In this document: piece after piece, positions 1-9,103 of the stretch
Layout: every line of letters begins with the position of its first letter
Position numbering within the stretch: the first letter of the stretch is position 1
NCBI GenBank assembly: GCA_019635715.1
Contig: JAHBYY010000032.1
Coordinates: forward strand, 1-48,720
DNA length: 48,720 nucleotides
DNA from: Rhizobiaceae bacterium
GTDB lineage: Bacteria > Pseudomonadota > Alphaproteobacteria > Rhizobiales > Rhizobiaceae
Reading direction: 5' to 3'
Translations under genes and position numbers: made by a program
Notes under the pieces: model-generated
What the model saw: the letters and a program-made list of their open reading frames with translations, nothing else
Database searches by the model: none
Told to the model about the DNA's origin: nothing

Positions 1-1617
1 CGACGGCTCGTCGAGCACGTAGAGCACGCCGGTCAGCCCCGAGCCGATCTGCGAGGCCAGGCGGATGCGCTGGCTCTCGCCGCCCGACAGCGTGCCGGAA
101 TTGCGCGCCATCGTCAGATAGTCGAGGCCGACATCGTTGAGGAAGCGCAGCCGCTCGCGGATCTCCTTGAGGATGCGCACGGCGATCTGGTTCTGCTGCT
201 CGGTGAGTTTTCCGGGCAGCTCGGCGAACCAGCCGTTGGCCTTGCGGATCGACATGTCGGAGACCTGGCCGATGTGCAGGCCGCCGATCTTGACGGCCAG
301 CGTCTCGGGTTTGAGGCGAAAGCCGTTGCAGGCCGGGCAGGGGGTGGCCGACATGAAGCGCTCGATCTCCTCGCGCATCCAGGCGGATTCGGTCTCCTTC
401 CAGCGCCGCTCGAGGTTGGGGATGACGCCCTCGAAGGTCTTGGTGGTCTTGTAGGAGCGCAGGCCGTCATCGTACTGGAAGGTGATCTCGCGCTTGCCCG
501 TGCCGTTGAGGATGGCGGACCTGGCCTCGGGCGACAGATCCCTGAACTTGTCGCCGAGCTTGAAGCCATAGGCCTTGCCGAGCGCGTCGAGGGTCTGGGC
601 GTAATAGGGCGAGGTGGATTTGGCCCAGGGGCTGACCGCGCCGTCGCGCAGCGAGACGGATTCGTCCGGGACGATCAGGTTGGGGTCGATGGCGCGCTGG
701 CTGCCCAGCCCGTCGCAGGTCGAGCAGGCGCCGAACGGGTTGTTGAACGAGAACAGCCTGGGCTCGATCTCGGGGATCGTGAAGCCCGACACCGGGCAGG
801 CGAATTTTTCGGAGAACAGGATGCGTTCATGCGTCTCGTTCTTCGACTTGTTGGCGCCGTCGCCCTCCGCCGTCTCCTGCGCCGGAAGCGGCCTGTCGGC
901 GAATTCGGCGATGCACAGGCCCTCGGCGAGCTTCAGCGCCGTCTCGACCGAATCGGCCAGGCGGGTGCCCAGGTCGGCGCGAACCACCACGCGGTCGACC
1001 ACGACGTCGATGTCGTGCTTGAACTTCTTGTCGAGCGCCGGCGCTTCGCCGATCTCGTAGAAGGCGCCGTCGATCTTGATGCGCTGGAAGCCCTTCTTCT
1101 GGAGTTCGAGAAGTTCCTTCCTGTACTCGCCCTTTCGCCCGCGCACGATCGGCGCGAGGATCAGGATGCGCGCCCCTTCCTCCAGGGCCAGGATGCGGTC
1201 GACGATCTGGCTGACCGTCTGGCTTTCGATCGGCAGGCCGGTGGCCGGCGAGTAGGGGATGCCGACCCGCGCGAACAGCAGGCGCATGTAGTCGTAGATC
1301 TCGGTGACGGTGCCGACCGTCGAGCGCGGGTTGCGGCTGGTGGTCTTCTGCTCGATGGAGATGGCCGGAGACAGGCCGTCGATCTGGTCGACGTCCGGTT
1401 TCTGCATCATCTCGAGGAACTGCCGCGCATAGGCCGACAGGCTCTCGACATAGCGGCGCTGCCCCTCGGCGTAGATCGTGTCGAAGGCCAGCGACGACTT
1501 TCCCGAGCCCGACAGGCCGGTCATGACGATCAGCCTGTCGCGCGGCAGGTCGAGGTCGACATTCTTGAGATTGTGCTCGCGCGCTCCGCGAACCGAAATG
1601 AACTTGTGATCGGCCAT
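1..1617 (-). CDS. uvrA: UvrABC excision nuclease subunit A, N-terminal 539 residues (cut by window edge)
   Basis: This is the DNA-damage-recognition ATPase of nucleotide excision repair, which works with UvrB in the cytoplasm. The protein starts [20 protein letters not shown] and has a Walker A motif (GLSGSGKSS, about residues 34-42), the zinc-module pair CSTCDGLG, a later CPACNGF pair, and the ABC signature [12 protein letters not shown]. The window edge falls in the Walker B of the first ATPase (LYVLDEPS). Members of the family are about 970 residues long, so the second half lies outside. The first zinc pair reads CPVS rather than CPxC, so one classical ligand is absent. A LexA-type box lies about 150 bp upstream. 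The long forward-strand frame over this gene is a shadow. The assignment is secure. Confidence 0.97.
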   Translation of the reverse strand, partial: MADHKFISVRGAREHNLKNVDLDLPRDRLIVMTGLSGSGKSSLAFDTIYAEGQRRYVESLSAYARQFLEMMQKPDVDQIDGLSPAISIEQKTTSRNPRSTVGTVTEIYDYMRLLFARVGIPYSPATGLPIESQTVSQIVDRILALEEGARILILAPIVRGRKGEYRKELLELQKKGFQRIKIDGAFYEIGEAPALDKKFKHDIDVVVDRVVVRADLGTRLADSVETALKLAEGLCIAEFADRPLPAQETAEGDGANKSKNETHERILFSEKFACPVSGFTIPEIEPRLFSFNNPFGACSTCDGLGSQRAIDPNLIVPDESVSLRDGAVSPWAKSTSPYYAQTLDALGKAYGFKLGDKFRDLSPEARSAILNGTGKREITFQYDDGLRSYKTTKTFEGVIPNLERRWKETESAWMREEIERFMSATPCPACNGFRLKPETLAVKIGGLHIGQVSDMSIRKANGWFAELPGKLTEQQNQIAVRILKEIRERLRFLNDVGLDYLTMARNSGTLSGGESQRIRLASQIGSGLTGVLYVLDEPS

Positions 1618-1766
1618 GGGACGGCGCCGCCTCGTTCCGGAAGAAAGATGTGGATCGGCCGGCACGACCCGGTCCGCCTCTATTTAGGCATTCCGGCCAG
1701 CCGGTCGAGGGGGCGGTTCCGCCGCGCGCGAATTATCCGGCTTTCGCCACCGCTGACAAGCGAAAA

Positions 1767-1781
1767 GAACAAAGAACGAAC
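1767..1781 (-). promoter_or_regulatory. LexA (SOS) box upstream of uvrA
   Basis: The reverse strand reads GTTCGTTCTTTGTTC, an exact GTTC-N7-GTTC direct repeat. This is the established LexA operator form in alphaproteobacteria such as Rhizobium and Rhodobacter. It sits about 150 bp before the uvrA start, so damage-inducible expression is likely. No clear -35/-10 pair was assigned. Confidence 0.8.
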
Positions 1782-2336
1782 AACATCCTGACAGGTCGCC
1801 CGGTGCGCCAGGGGCGCGGACGGCGCCGCCGCGACCGCATCGCCTCATGCGGCGGAACCCGCGCCGATCACATTTTGCTGTCCGGTATTGACCGTCCGCG
1901 CCGCGCGGCGCACACTCCCTCCGTTGCTTCGATGCGGTTTCGGCCTGGATGTGGACGTCCTGCCAGGCAGCGCTTGCGAGACGCCGCAGCGTGCGCAGAC
2001 GAAGGACATGGCGAAACTGACGTAGGAGGAAGGAATGACTCCACCGGACAGACGCATCGGGGTTCTCGGCTGAGAATCCGCCGAAGTCCGCCGCAATCGA
2101 GCGCGGCACGGGACTTGGACATCAAATCACAATCAGAGACTGCGAGTCGGACCGTCGGCTAGAACCCGCGTGGCGTCCGAGTTAGGAAAGCCGGTCATTT
2201 GCTCCCGGCATGGTATCCCTAGCGACCAGATGGCCCCGTGCGCCCCAGAGGCGGCGGGGCTCTTCATGTGGCCATAACTCAAGGCCATGCTCGACATGTC
2301 ACGGCTCAAGGCGCCGCTGCTCTTGGCGATCCCGTC
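1782..2336. other. gene-poor stretch between the uvrA promoter and the IS110 relic
   Basis: Several open frames cross this stretch on both strands, but none has a recognisable domain, a convincing ribosome binding site or a neighbour it would pair with. They overlap each other in the way non-coding high-GC DNA does. I see no RNA gene. It is probably old intergenic or insertion-scarred DNA. Confidence 0.5.
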
Positions 2337-2549
2337 CGCGGCAATCAGCTCGAACCCGCCTGTCGCCTCGACCGCGATGGCCGCGGGCTTCAGCGGCGCC
2401 AGCCTCTCGGCCAGCGCGGCGACCCCGTCACCGTCGTGCCTGACGAAAAACACTTCATCGCCTGGCCGGACATGGACATCCAGCCGATGCTTCGACACAT
2501 CGATCCCAACATAGGTGGCGTCGATCTTGTCCCATCCTTGCGCAACCGG
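2337..2549 (-). pseudogene. IS110-family transposase fragment (N-terminal DEDD domain only)
   Basis: A 71-codon stretch reads ...DATYVGIDVSKHRLDVHV...FFVRHDGDGVAAL...AIAVEATGGFELIAADG, which is the start of the RuvC-like DEDD domain of IS110 transposases (YVGIDVSK motif with the first acidic residue, and VEATGG). Full-length enzymes have 300-400 residues, but here similarity stops after about 70 and the frame continues into unrelated sequence. The bases just upstream on the reverse strand (about 2550-2690) resemble the non-coding end that carries the guide (bridge) RNA in this family. That last point is recalled from family knowledge and was not folded. This is a dead insertion relic. Confidence 0.75.
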
Positions 2550-2797
2550 GCTTCGCTTCGAGCGGCCCAAGCAACTGTTCGGGGTCGATGGATCGGCAGG
2601 CCAAGACCAGGCTCGCCCACGGGCTTGGTGTCCCTCAGCATATCCGGTCTCCCGCCTGCCGCCGCAACCGCTGGCATAGCAGATGAGGCCCTCAAGAAGT
2701 TGCAAGGATGCCGGCAGGCAGGTGAGGGGCCGCGCCGCGCCAACCCGACCGTTTGGCGCTGCGGCGAACACGGCATAGGGGCGAAAACTGTTACCTA

Positions 2798-2905
2798 ATG
2801 CATGTCGCTCGAAAGTGGGAACCGGTTTCGGGACAACGACATGCATCAAAACAAGAATTTAAAGCGCGTCGCCTGAGTCCGATTTGACGCGACGCGCTTT
2901 ATGCA
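2798..2905. repeat. rhizobial mosaic intergenic palindrome (RIME-like)
   Basis: There are two nested inverted repeats: ATGCATGTCG (2798-2807) with CGACATGCAT (2837-2846), then AAAGCGCGTCGC (2861-2872) with GCGACGCGCTTT (2889-2900). Both pairs are perfect. The text matches a repeat family seen many times between genes in Mesorhizobium and its relatives (from memory). It carries no gene. Confidence 0.75.
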
Positions 2906-3034
2906 TCCGGTTCAAAGTGTTACCTATCCATCTGCTGGATACGGCCGCAATGTCGGGCCCTTTCCTCTCCCCCTCCAAAAGGGCTATCGGAGTTACACAT
3001 CTGCTGCGACGGGTTGGCAGCGGCGTCGGCGACA

Positions 3035-3156
3035 CCTTCTCCCGTTTGCGGGGAGAAGGTGCCCCGAAGGGGCGGATGAGGGGCAACTCAGACGACCACG
3101 ATTGGCGCCGCCCCTCATCGCCCTGCCGGGCACTTCTCCCCGCAAACGGGGAGAAG
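3035..3156. repeat. large imperfect palindromic repeat with hairpin arms
   Basis: Two arms of about 50 bp (3035-3084 and 3107-3156) are near-perfect reverse complements around a 22-bp centre. Each arm contains its own small hairpin (CTTCTCCC...GGGGAGAAG). The form is that of a non-autonomous, MITE-like intergenic repeat common in rhizobia. No coding content was seen. Confidence 0.7.
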
Positions 3157-3545
3157 ACCGCCTGCCGCCGCGCCGGCGCATTCCGACGATTGGAGCGCGT
3201 CGCGACCATTGGTATTCGAGTAAAAATCAATCGCGTGCGACGAGGATGACGTCGCCGAAATGAATCCGCCACGACGCGACACGCCCTAGATATCTGAATG
3301 CGATAGCCCACTCAAAAAGGGGAGAGGATGGGCGCCACGCCTTGCGGCCGGCGTTTCCTCTCCCTCGATTCTTATGGGAAGAGGTGGCCCGTATGGCCGG
3401 TGAGGGGGTGTCGAGAAACAAGTTGTTGACCTGAGTTCGCTGCGCGCGATCCTGCCGGCTCCGTTGCACCGGGCCATCCGTCCGTGGCATTGCAACCGGG
3501 AAGCCGGCTGAAACGGCACAACCGCTCTCTCCCGAGGTGGCGCGC
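3157..3545. other. non-coding stretch with further repeat fragments
   Basis: Between the palindrome and the next gene there are partial repeat pieces, for example the GGGGAGAGGATGGGC and GGTGAGGGGGTGTCG tracts around 3319-3415, but no supported gene. Short frames on both strands lack domains. The promoter of the following gene should lie near the end of this stretch. Confidence 0.45.
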
Positions 3546-4685
3546 ATGGCGAAAGATCACGAACTGTCCGGCCTGATCAAATGGTCGCGGCACGAGGACT
3601 GGTCGGAATTGTTCGACGCGGTCCTTTACGAGCATTTCGGTCAAGCGTTCGAGGACTACGGGATCGATTTCGACACGCTGGAAAAGCTGATCGGCGAAAA
3701 GGAGATGACCAATCTCTGGGGCTGCGCCTTCGAGGATTTCGTCACGCAGCCGCGGTCGCCGGAAGACCCGTCGACCATCGCCGACGATTACCTCAAGCGG
3801 CGCGGCTGGAAGGAAGGCCCATCGAAAAGACGCTATATCGAGGCGCTGCGCGACTCCATCTTCAGCCTCTATGCGGTCTCCGACGTGGTTGCCGGCCAGT
3901 CCATGGTGCTGACCGACCTCATCCGTGACGGTTCTCCGGTGCGCATCACCGAGCACACGGCGACCCGCGCGCTCAACGAGGGCGATCGGCTGGGCTGCCG
4001 GATCGTTACGGTGGCCGGCGTCAACAGGCTGGCCGGTGGTTTGACGCGCTTCGACGAGGATGTCGCCGAGCAGGCGATCAGCCAGTTGCGGACCGCGATC
4101 GAGGCGATGCGCGACCTGGCCGTCGAGTTGCGCGGCAACCAGACGGATGCCGATTCCGGCGGTATCGACGATGCCAGCCTGCTGCGCGACCTTGCCCCGG
4201 AATTCACCATGATCTGGCTGGAGGGCACGCTGAACGGCCGCCTCCCGAAAATTCCGCCGCCGCGCTTCAACAGCGACGGCGAGGAACTCGCAGCCCATAC
4301 CGTCAGCTATCCCCTGACGCCGGGCACGTCCCCCGACGCTGTCGCCCGGATCTTGAACTCCATCCGCGAACTGTGTCCCGAAGAGGATGGCGTATGGAAC
4401 TGGATCGACCGTCCGGACGAAGAGGATCACGACAAGGGACCGCGCCCGCGCAGCGCCGTGGCCTCGGCGGTGCGGGAGGAGACGCTCTACGTCAACCTGG
4501 AAGACGGGACGCCGGTGCTCGCCACCATCGAACTCTTCGCGGACGGGCTGATCCTGGTGGCCAATTCGAGGCAACGCGCCGACAGCGGCAAGATCATGCT
4601 GAAATCCCTGCTGAAAGGCATGCTCGGCCAGCCGGAGACGCATGCCGACGATCCGTCCGGCGATCCGCCCCAGGCGCCGTCCTGA
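3546..4685 (+). CDS. hypothetical protein, 379 residues, acidic and soluble
   Basis: I do not recognise the family. The protein has no signal peptide or membrane segment and is acidic overall. It opens with a short region rich in charged residues (KDHELSGLIKWSRHEDWSELF), has a helical middle (about residues 170-200) and ends in a Pro/Asp-rich tail. The ATG at 3546 is preferred over the in-frame GTG at 3537 because GAGGTGG (3534-3540) is placed as its ribosome binding site. Codon and base use match the chromosome, so it looks long-resident. It stands alone, and the orphan ABC ATPase follows after a hairpin. The reverse-strand frame of similar length over it has no recognisable domain and is a shadow. 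Confidence 0.7.
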   Translation: MAKDHELSGLIKWSRHEDWSELFDAVLYEHFGQAFEDYGIDFDTLEKLIGEKEMTNLWGCAFEDFVTQPRSPEDPSTIADDYLKRRGWKEGPSKRRYIEALRDSIFSLYAVSDVVAGQSMVLTDLIRDGSPVRITEHTATRALNEGDRLGCRIVTVAGVNRLAGGLTRFDEDVAEQAISQLRTAIEAMRDLAVELRGNQTDADSGGIDDASLLRDLAPEFTMIWLEGTLNGRLPKIPPPRFNSDGEELAAHTVSYPLTPGTSPDAVARILNSIRELCPEEDGVWNWIDRPDEEDHDKGPRPRSAVASAVREETLYVNLEDGTPVLATIELFADGLILVANSRQRADSGKIMLKSLLKGMLGQPETHADDPSGDPPQAPS

Positions 4686-4763
4686 AAGCTCCGGGACCAA
4701 AGGCGGCATCCTCGCATCGAGCGGCGTCCAGCCGGACGGCGCACCAGGGCAGGGCTATCGCAT

Positions 4764-5732
4764 ATGGCGGCTGGCTGGAATGTCGGCGACTGGGTACCCC
4801 CACCCCTTTCAGGGCGAGCCACCGGTCTCGCCCTGAAAGGGGTGGGGGTAGCCTCAAATGCGATTGCCCTGCCCCGTCCACGGGGAGAAGGGAACGGCGA
4901 GGCCGCCGTCCTTCCCCTCCTGCAAGTCTCCGCCGTTACCCGCGACTATCCTGGTCCACGACGTTCGCTGCTGACGCGCGGCACGCCGGTGCGCGCCGTC
5001 GACGACGTATCCTTCGACATGTCGGCGGGCCGATCGGTGGCGCTGGTCGGGCGTTCCGGCTGCGGCAAGTCCACTCTGGCGCGCCTTGTGCTTGCGCTCG
5101 ATCGGCCGACGCGCGGTTCGATCCGCTTCGGCGGCACTGAGATCGTCGGCGCCGATCACGCCACGCTCAAGGCGGCGCGGCGCAACATGCAGGTCGTCTT
5201 CCAGGACCCCTATTCCTCCTTCGACCCGCGCTACACCGTCGAGCGCCTGGTCGGCGAGCCGCTTCATCTGCTGGACCCTGCGCCACGTCACGACGAGCGG
5301 CGTGACCGCATCGTCCAGACCCTGCGCGAAGTCGGACTGCTGGCCGAAGACATGCAGAAATATCCGCACGAGTTCTCGGGCGGGCAGCGGCAGCGCCTGT
5401 CCATCGCCCGCGCCATCATCACAAGGCCCAAACTCGTCGTGGCCGACGAACCGGTCTCGGCGCTCGACGTGACGACCCGGGCCAGGATTCTCGATCTGCT
5501 TGCCGAGCTGAACCGGCGGCTCGGCATCGCCTACCTGTTCATCACCCATGATTTGCAGGTGGCGCGGGCCGTCACCGAAGATGTCATGGTGATGCAGGAG
5601 GGCCGCATCGTCGAGCGTGGTCCGACATCCCGGGTCTTCGACGATCCGCAGTCGCAGGCGGCGCGCGAACTGGTGGCGGCGACCCCGGATCTGCGCCGCG
5701 CGCTGGCCCGACGCCTTGCCGAGCAGGGATAG
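4764..5732 (+). CDS. orphan ABC transporter ATP-binding protein, DppF/OppF type
   Basis: This is the ATPase subunit of a peptide/nickel-type importer acting at the inner membrane. Walker A (GRSGCGKST), Q-loop (VFQDPYSSFDPR), signature (FSGGQRQRLSIA), Walker B (LVVADEPVSALD) and H-loop (FITHD) are all present. The family body begins near residue 51 (LLQVSAVTRDYPG). The first 50 codons are not family-like and run through a perfect hairpin, so the true start is uncertain: ATG 4764, GTG 4842, or a lost start. No permease, binding protein or DppD partner is nearby, so this looks like a leftover of a dismantled operon. It may still serve another transporter. The stop is 8 bp from the convergent TerB gene. 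Confidence 0.75.
   Translation: MAAGWNVGDWVPPPLSGRATGLALKGVGVASNAIALPRPRGEGNGEAAVLPLLQVSAVTRDYPGPRRSLLTRGTPVRAVDDVSFDMSAGRSVALVGRSGCGKSTLARLVLALDRPTRGSIRFGGTEIVGADHATLKAARRNMQVVFQDPYSSFDPRYTVERLVGEPLHLLDPAPRHDERRDRIVQTLREVGLLAEDMQKYPHEFSGGQRQRLSIARAIITRPKLVVADEPVSALDVTTRARILDLLAELNRRLGIAYLFITHDLQVARAVTEDVMVMQEGRIVERGPTSRVFDDPQSQAARELVAATPDLRRALARRLAEQG
4795..4850. repeat. perfect 24-bp inverted repeat with 8-nt loop
   Basis: Bases 4795-4818 are exactly reverse-complementary to 4827-4850, around the loop CCACCGGT. No T-run follows, so it is not a canonical terminator, but as RNA it would form a very stable hairpin. It falls inside the apparent 5' end of the ABC ATPase frame and would affect that gene's translation if the upstream start were used. 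Confidence 0.85.
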
Positions 5733-5740
5733 GAGCGCAA

Positions 5741-6172
5741 TCAGCCGATCGGCTTGACCAGGTCGACCGGCGACAGTCCGAGAAGGTCGAGGGTGCGGCG
5801 CAGCAGGTGGACTTCCTTCTCCGAAAGATGCGCATCCGCCTTGGCGATGTCGGCCATGTGACGCGCGAGCAGCTTGCGCCGGTCGGGATCGAGTTCGCCG
5901 AACAGCGCCAGCGCCTGCGAACCGCTGGTCTCGTAGCCGTAATCGTTGAGATAGTCGACGACCGCGTCGATGCTCTCTTCCGGGATGCCGAAGGAATCGC
6001 GGCAGATGCGGCGGAACACGGCGAGTTCGCTTTCCGCCACCTCGCCGTCGGCAAGGATCATCCGGAACAGCAGCAGCAGTTCGGCCGCGAGCGCCGGATC
6101 GTCGGCAACCTTGCGGACGCCTGCATCGCCTTCGAAAATCCCCCGGAACCGTGTGAGAAGTCCCTGCTGCAT
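5741..6172 (-). CDS. TerB-like tellurite-resistance family protein (143 residues)
   Basis: The sequence matches the TerB fold (PF05099-type): an all-helical domain with the acidic stretches MILADGEVAESELAVFRRI and AKADAHLSEKEVHLLRR, where repeated Asp/Glu residues could bind metal. The ATG at 6172 (MQQGLLTRFRG) is chosen because GGGAGA lies just upstream; the longer frame adds residues without family resemblance. The protein is soluble and lacks the DnaJ domain of its DjlA relatives. Its exact role is unknown, and 'tellurite resistance' is only a family name. It is divergent from the AraC gene and convergent with the ABC ATPase. Confidence 0.8.
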   Translation of the reverse strand: MQQGLLTRFRGIFEGDAGVRKVADDPALAAELLLLFRMILADGEVAESELAVFRRICRDSFGIPEESIDAVVDYLNDYGYETSGSQALALFGELDPDRRKLLARHMADIAKADAHLSEKEVHLLRRTLDLLGLSPVDLVKPIG

Positions 6173-6297
6173 CGGAATCTCCCGCTCCCCGTCGACGCAT
6201 TCGTAGCTTGAATCGCGCACCGCGCAAGTCGCTGACGACACACGACCTTTCGCCGCGCTTCCGGCGAAGCTAGACTGTTGCCTCCCGGAGACGCCGC

Positions 6298-7128
6298 ATG
6301 CCGGAAATCGCGGAGCCAGAGACTGGACTGCCATCCCTTCCAGACGTTTTCGACGTCCAGTCGATTGCGCCTGACGGAATGCTCTCCGGCCTTGTCGCTC
6401 GAATGACCCACTATCGGGAGTTGCGGCCCGGCTGCTATCGGCAGGCCGAGGCGGCGTCGCTGATCTACCCGCTGATCATCAGCTTCGGCGAGCCGTTCCG
6501 GATCGGCCTTGGGCGGGAGCCACGCGCCCATGACAGCTACGGGACATTCGCCGCCGGCCTCTTCGCAGGTCCGGTGATGATCGAATCCTCGGGCGCGTCG
6601 CACTGCATCCAGATCGATTTCACGCCGATCGGCGCCCGCCGGTTCTTCCGGCTGCCGATGCGCCTTCTCGCCGACCAGATGCTCGACGCCGGGGATGTGC
6701 TGGGGCCCGCGCTGGTCGCCCTGCGCGAGCGGCTCGGCAACGCCATGTGCGTCGGCGAGCGTTTCGCGATCGCGCGCCGCTTCGTCGAAACGCGGCTCGA
6801 CGCCGCCGCGCCGCTCAATCCGGGCAGCGAGCTCGCCTATCGCCGCCTGCGCCAGAGCGGCGGCCGGATGCGCATCGAGCGCATCGCCGCGGAGATCGGC
6901 TGGAGCCGCAAGCATCTGGCGACGCGGTTCCGCGAGGATTTCGGCCTCGGGGCGAAGGCCGTCGCCCGCATCATCCGCTTTCGCCATGCCCTCGATCTGG
7001 CGCGTGGCGATGCGCCCGCCTGGGCCGATATCGCGGCCGCCTGCGGCTACGCCGATCAATCCCATTTGATCCGCGAGTTCAGAAGCCTGTCGGGCGCCGC
7101 GCCCGGCAGGCTCACAGTGACCGGCTGA
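6298..7128 (+). CDS. AraC-family transcriptional regulator
   Basis: This is a DNA-binding regulator of 276 residues. The C-terminal third carries the two helix-turn-helix units of AraC proteins (RIERIAAEIGWSRKHLATRFRED and WADIAAACGYADQSHLIREFR). The N-terminal part resembles the sensing half of AraC proteins that pair with small cytoplasmic enzymes. GGAG precedes the ATG. The VOC protein follows in the same direction, a pairing often seen in rhizobia, so it probably controls that gene and perhaps itself. The ligand is unknown. Confidence 0.88.
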   Translation: MPEIAEPETGLPSLPDVFDVQSIAPDGMLSGLVARMTHYRELRPGCYRQAEAASLIYPLIISFGEPFRIGLGREPRAHDSYGTFAAGLFAGPVMIESSGASHCIQIDFTPIGARRFFRLPMRLLADQMLDAGDVLGPALVALRERLGNAMCVGERFAIARRFVETRLDAAAPLNPGSELAYRRLRQSGGRMRIERIAAEIGWSRKHLATRFREDFGLGAKAVARIIRFRHALDLARGDAPAWADIAAACGYADQSHLIREFRSLSGAAPGRLTVTG

Positions 7129-7205
7129 GCCGGTTACATTCCTTCAATACCGCCGCGCGGATCCATGCGACGCTGATGTCGTCCAACCGAGAACGGGAGA
7201 CCGAC

Positions 7206-7631
7206 ATGACCGGCCAAGCAACAGAAGCCCCAAGCATCTATCCGACCTTCCGCTACCGCGACGCAGCCGCCATGATCGATTTCCTGGAAAGGGCCTTCGG
7301 CTTCATGGTTCGCGTCAAATACATGGACGGCGACAGGATTTCGCACGCCGAGCTCAGCCTCGGATCGTCCATCATCATGCTGGGAAGCGCCCGCGACGAC
7401 GCCTATGGCCGCATGGTCGGCGATCCCACCAAAGGCAAGGGCGGCCAGTCCGTCTACATCGCCACCCAGGACATCGACGCGCTGCACGACCGCGCCAGGG
7501 CCGCCGGCGCGACCATCCTCGAAGCACCGATCGACCGCGACTACGGCAGCCGCGACTTCATCTGCGCCGACCCGGAGGGCAACGTCTGGTCCTTCGGCAC
7601 CTACTGGCCGAAGGTCGGCGATCCCGCCTGA
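7206..7631 (+). CDS. VOC-superfamily (glyoxalase/bleomycin-resistance-like) protein
   Basis: This 141-residue protein has paired beta-alpha-beta-beta-beta modules: YPTFRYRDAAAMIDFLERAFGF at the start and a typical C-terminal strand ending GSRDFICADPEGNVWSFGTYWP. VOC proteins bind metal or small molecules in dioxygenases, isomerases and resistance proteins; the reaction here cannot be read from the sequence. The ATG at 7206 has GGGAGA as its ribosome binding site. An in-frame ATG at 7176 would add 10 residues. It follows the AraC gene and is probably its target. Confidence 0.85.
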   Translation: MTGQATEAPSIYPTFRYRDAAAMIDFLERAFGFMVRVKYMDGDRISHAELSLGSSIIMLGSARDDAYGRMVGDPTKGKGGQSVYIATQDIDALHDRARAAGATILEAPIDRDYGSRDFICADPEGNVWSFGTYWPKVGDPA

Positions 7632-9101
7632 TCAGCGCGCCAGCGCGAAGATGGCATCGCAGTCGAGATGGCGCTCCAGATGGTCGGCGATCTCGTCGAG
7701 CGCCCGCTCGACCTCGGCCCGGTAGTCGATGCCGCCGCCGCGCACGCCGAGGCTTTCGAGGAAGCGTCCGCGAAACGCATCGGCGGTGAACAGGCCGTGC
7801 AGATAGGTGCCGAACACCTTGCCGTCGGCGGACGTCGCCCCGTCCTCGGCCCCATTGGACACCGAGACCGGACGCAGCCGGTCCGCCCCGGTCGTCTTGC
7901 CGAGATGGATCTCGTAGCCATCGAGCGGAAGGTCGAACCGGACGGAACGCGCGCTGGTGTTGCGCACGGTTTTTTCCGGCTCCATCACCGTCTCGACGTC
8001 GAGCAGTCCGAGCCCCTCGGTCTCGCGCACACCGCCCTCGATGCCGTGCGGGTCGCGCACGACACGTCCGAGCATCTGATAGCCGCCGCAGATGCCGACG
8101 ATGTGGCCGCCCCGCCGGCGGTGATCGGCGAGGTCGGCGTCCCAGCCGTTGCGCCGGAACTCGATCAGGTCGCCGATGGTCGATTTCGAGCCGGGGATCA
8201 CGATCAATCCCGCATCATGCGGCAGTCGGTCTCCCGGCGCGACGAACACCACCTCGACCTGCGGCTCGGCCTTCAGCGGATCGAGATCGTCGAAATTGGC
8301 GATGCGCGCCAGCATCGGCACGGCGACCTTCAGCGCCTTGCCGGAGCCCTTGGTCAGCCGCTCCAGCACGACCGAATCCTCCGACGGCAGCAGCGCCGCC
8401 GCTTTCAGCCAGGGCACGACGCCGAAGCACCGCCATTGCGTGAAGCGTTCGATCGCGGCGATGCCGTCGTCGAACAGCGATGCGTCGCCGCGGAACTTGT
8501 TGATGAGGTAGCCGGCGATCATCGCCCGGTCGGTCTCGGGAAGAATCAGGTGCGTCCCCGCAACCGACGCGATGACGCCGCCGCGATCGATGTCGCCGAC
8601 AAGGATTACCGGCACGTCGGCGCGCGTCGCAAAACCCATATTGGCGATGTCGCGCGGACGCAGATTGATCTCGGCCGGCGAGCCGGCGCCTTCGACGACG
8701 ACGAGGTCGGCCCCCTCCCCGACCTTGGCCCAGGAGTCGAGCACGGCGTCCATCAGCTTCGGCTTCAGCGCCTGGTAGTCACGCGCCTTCGCCTGGCCGA
8801 ACACCTTGCCCTGCACCACGATCTGCGAGCCGATCTCGCTCTGCGGCTTCAGCAGCACCGGATTCATGTGGACGCTGGGCTTCACCCCGCAGGCGATGGC
8901 CTGCAGCCATTGCGCCCGTCCGATCTCGCCGCCGCCGGCCTGTCCGGGCAGGTCGGCGACCGCGGCGTTGTTCGACATGTTCTGCGGCTTGAACGGCCGG
9001 ACCGAGAGCCCTCGCTTGCGCGCCGCCCGGCAAAGTCCGGCGACCAGCACGGTCTTGCCGACATCGGAGCCGGTGCCCTGAAGCATGATCGCCCGCGCCA
9101 T
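7632..9101 (-). CDS. cobQ: cobyric acid synthase (adenosylcobyrate amidotransferase)
   Basis: It amidates four carboxyl groups (b, d, e, g) of adenosylcobyrinic acid a,c-diamide, using glutamine and ATP, in cobalamin biosynthesis. The protein has 489 residues, usual for the family. An N-terminal dethiobiotin-synthetase-like ATPase (GTGSDVGKT, residues 9-17; RPFKPQNMSNN) is followed by a class-I glutamine amidotransferase with nucleophile Cys338 (GICGGYQMLG) and a C-terminal histidine motif (GTYLHGLF). The start has a strong GGGGAGG site that overlaps the stop of the cupin gene upstream, so the two are co-transcribed. No other cob gene is in the window. Its presence fits a cell that runs corrinoid methyl transfer. 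Confidence 0.97.
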   Translation of the reverse strand: MARAIMLQGTGSDVGKTVLVAGLCRAARKRGLSVRPFKPQNMSNNAAVADLPGQAGGGEIGRAQWLQAIACGVKPSVHMNPVLLKPQSEIGSQIVVQGKVFGQAKARDYQALKPKLMDAVLDSWAKVGEGADLVVVEGAGSPAEINLRPRDIANMGFATRADVPVILVGDIDRGGVIASVAGTHLILPETDRAMIAGYLINKFRGDASLFDDGIAAIERFTQWRCFGVVPWLKAAALLPSEDSVVLERLTKGSGKALKVAVPMLARIANFDDLDPLKAEPQVEVVFVAPGDRLPHDAGLIVIPGSKSTIGDLIEFRRNGWDADLADHRRRGGHIVGICGGYQMLGRVVRDPHGIEGGVRETEGLGLLDVETVMEPEKTVRNTSARSVRFDLPLDGYEIHLGKTTGADRLRPVSVSNGAEDGATSADGKVFGTYLHGLFTADAFRGRFLESLGVRGGGIDYRAEVERALDEIADHLERHLDCDAIFALAR

Positions 9102-9103
9102 CG

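Noticed and set aside
274-1791. Long forward frame over uvrA
   Set aside because: It is antisense to a certain UvrA and its translation has no domain; it is a high-GC shadow.
3372-4709. 445-residue reverse frame over the hypothetical gene at 3546
   Set aside because: The forward frame has better amino-acid composition and a ribosome binding site; the reverse translation has no recognisable domain.
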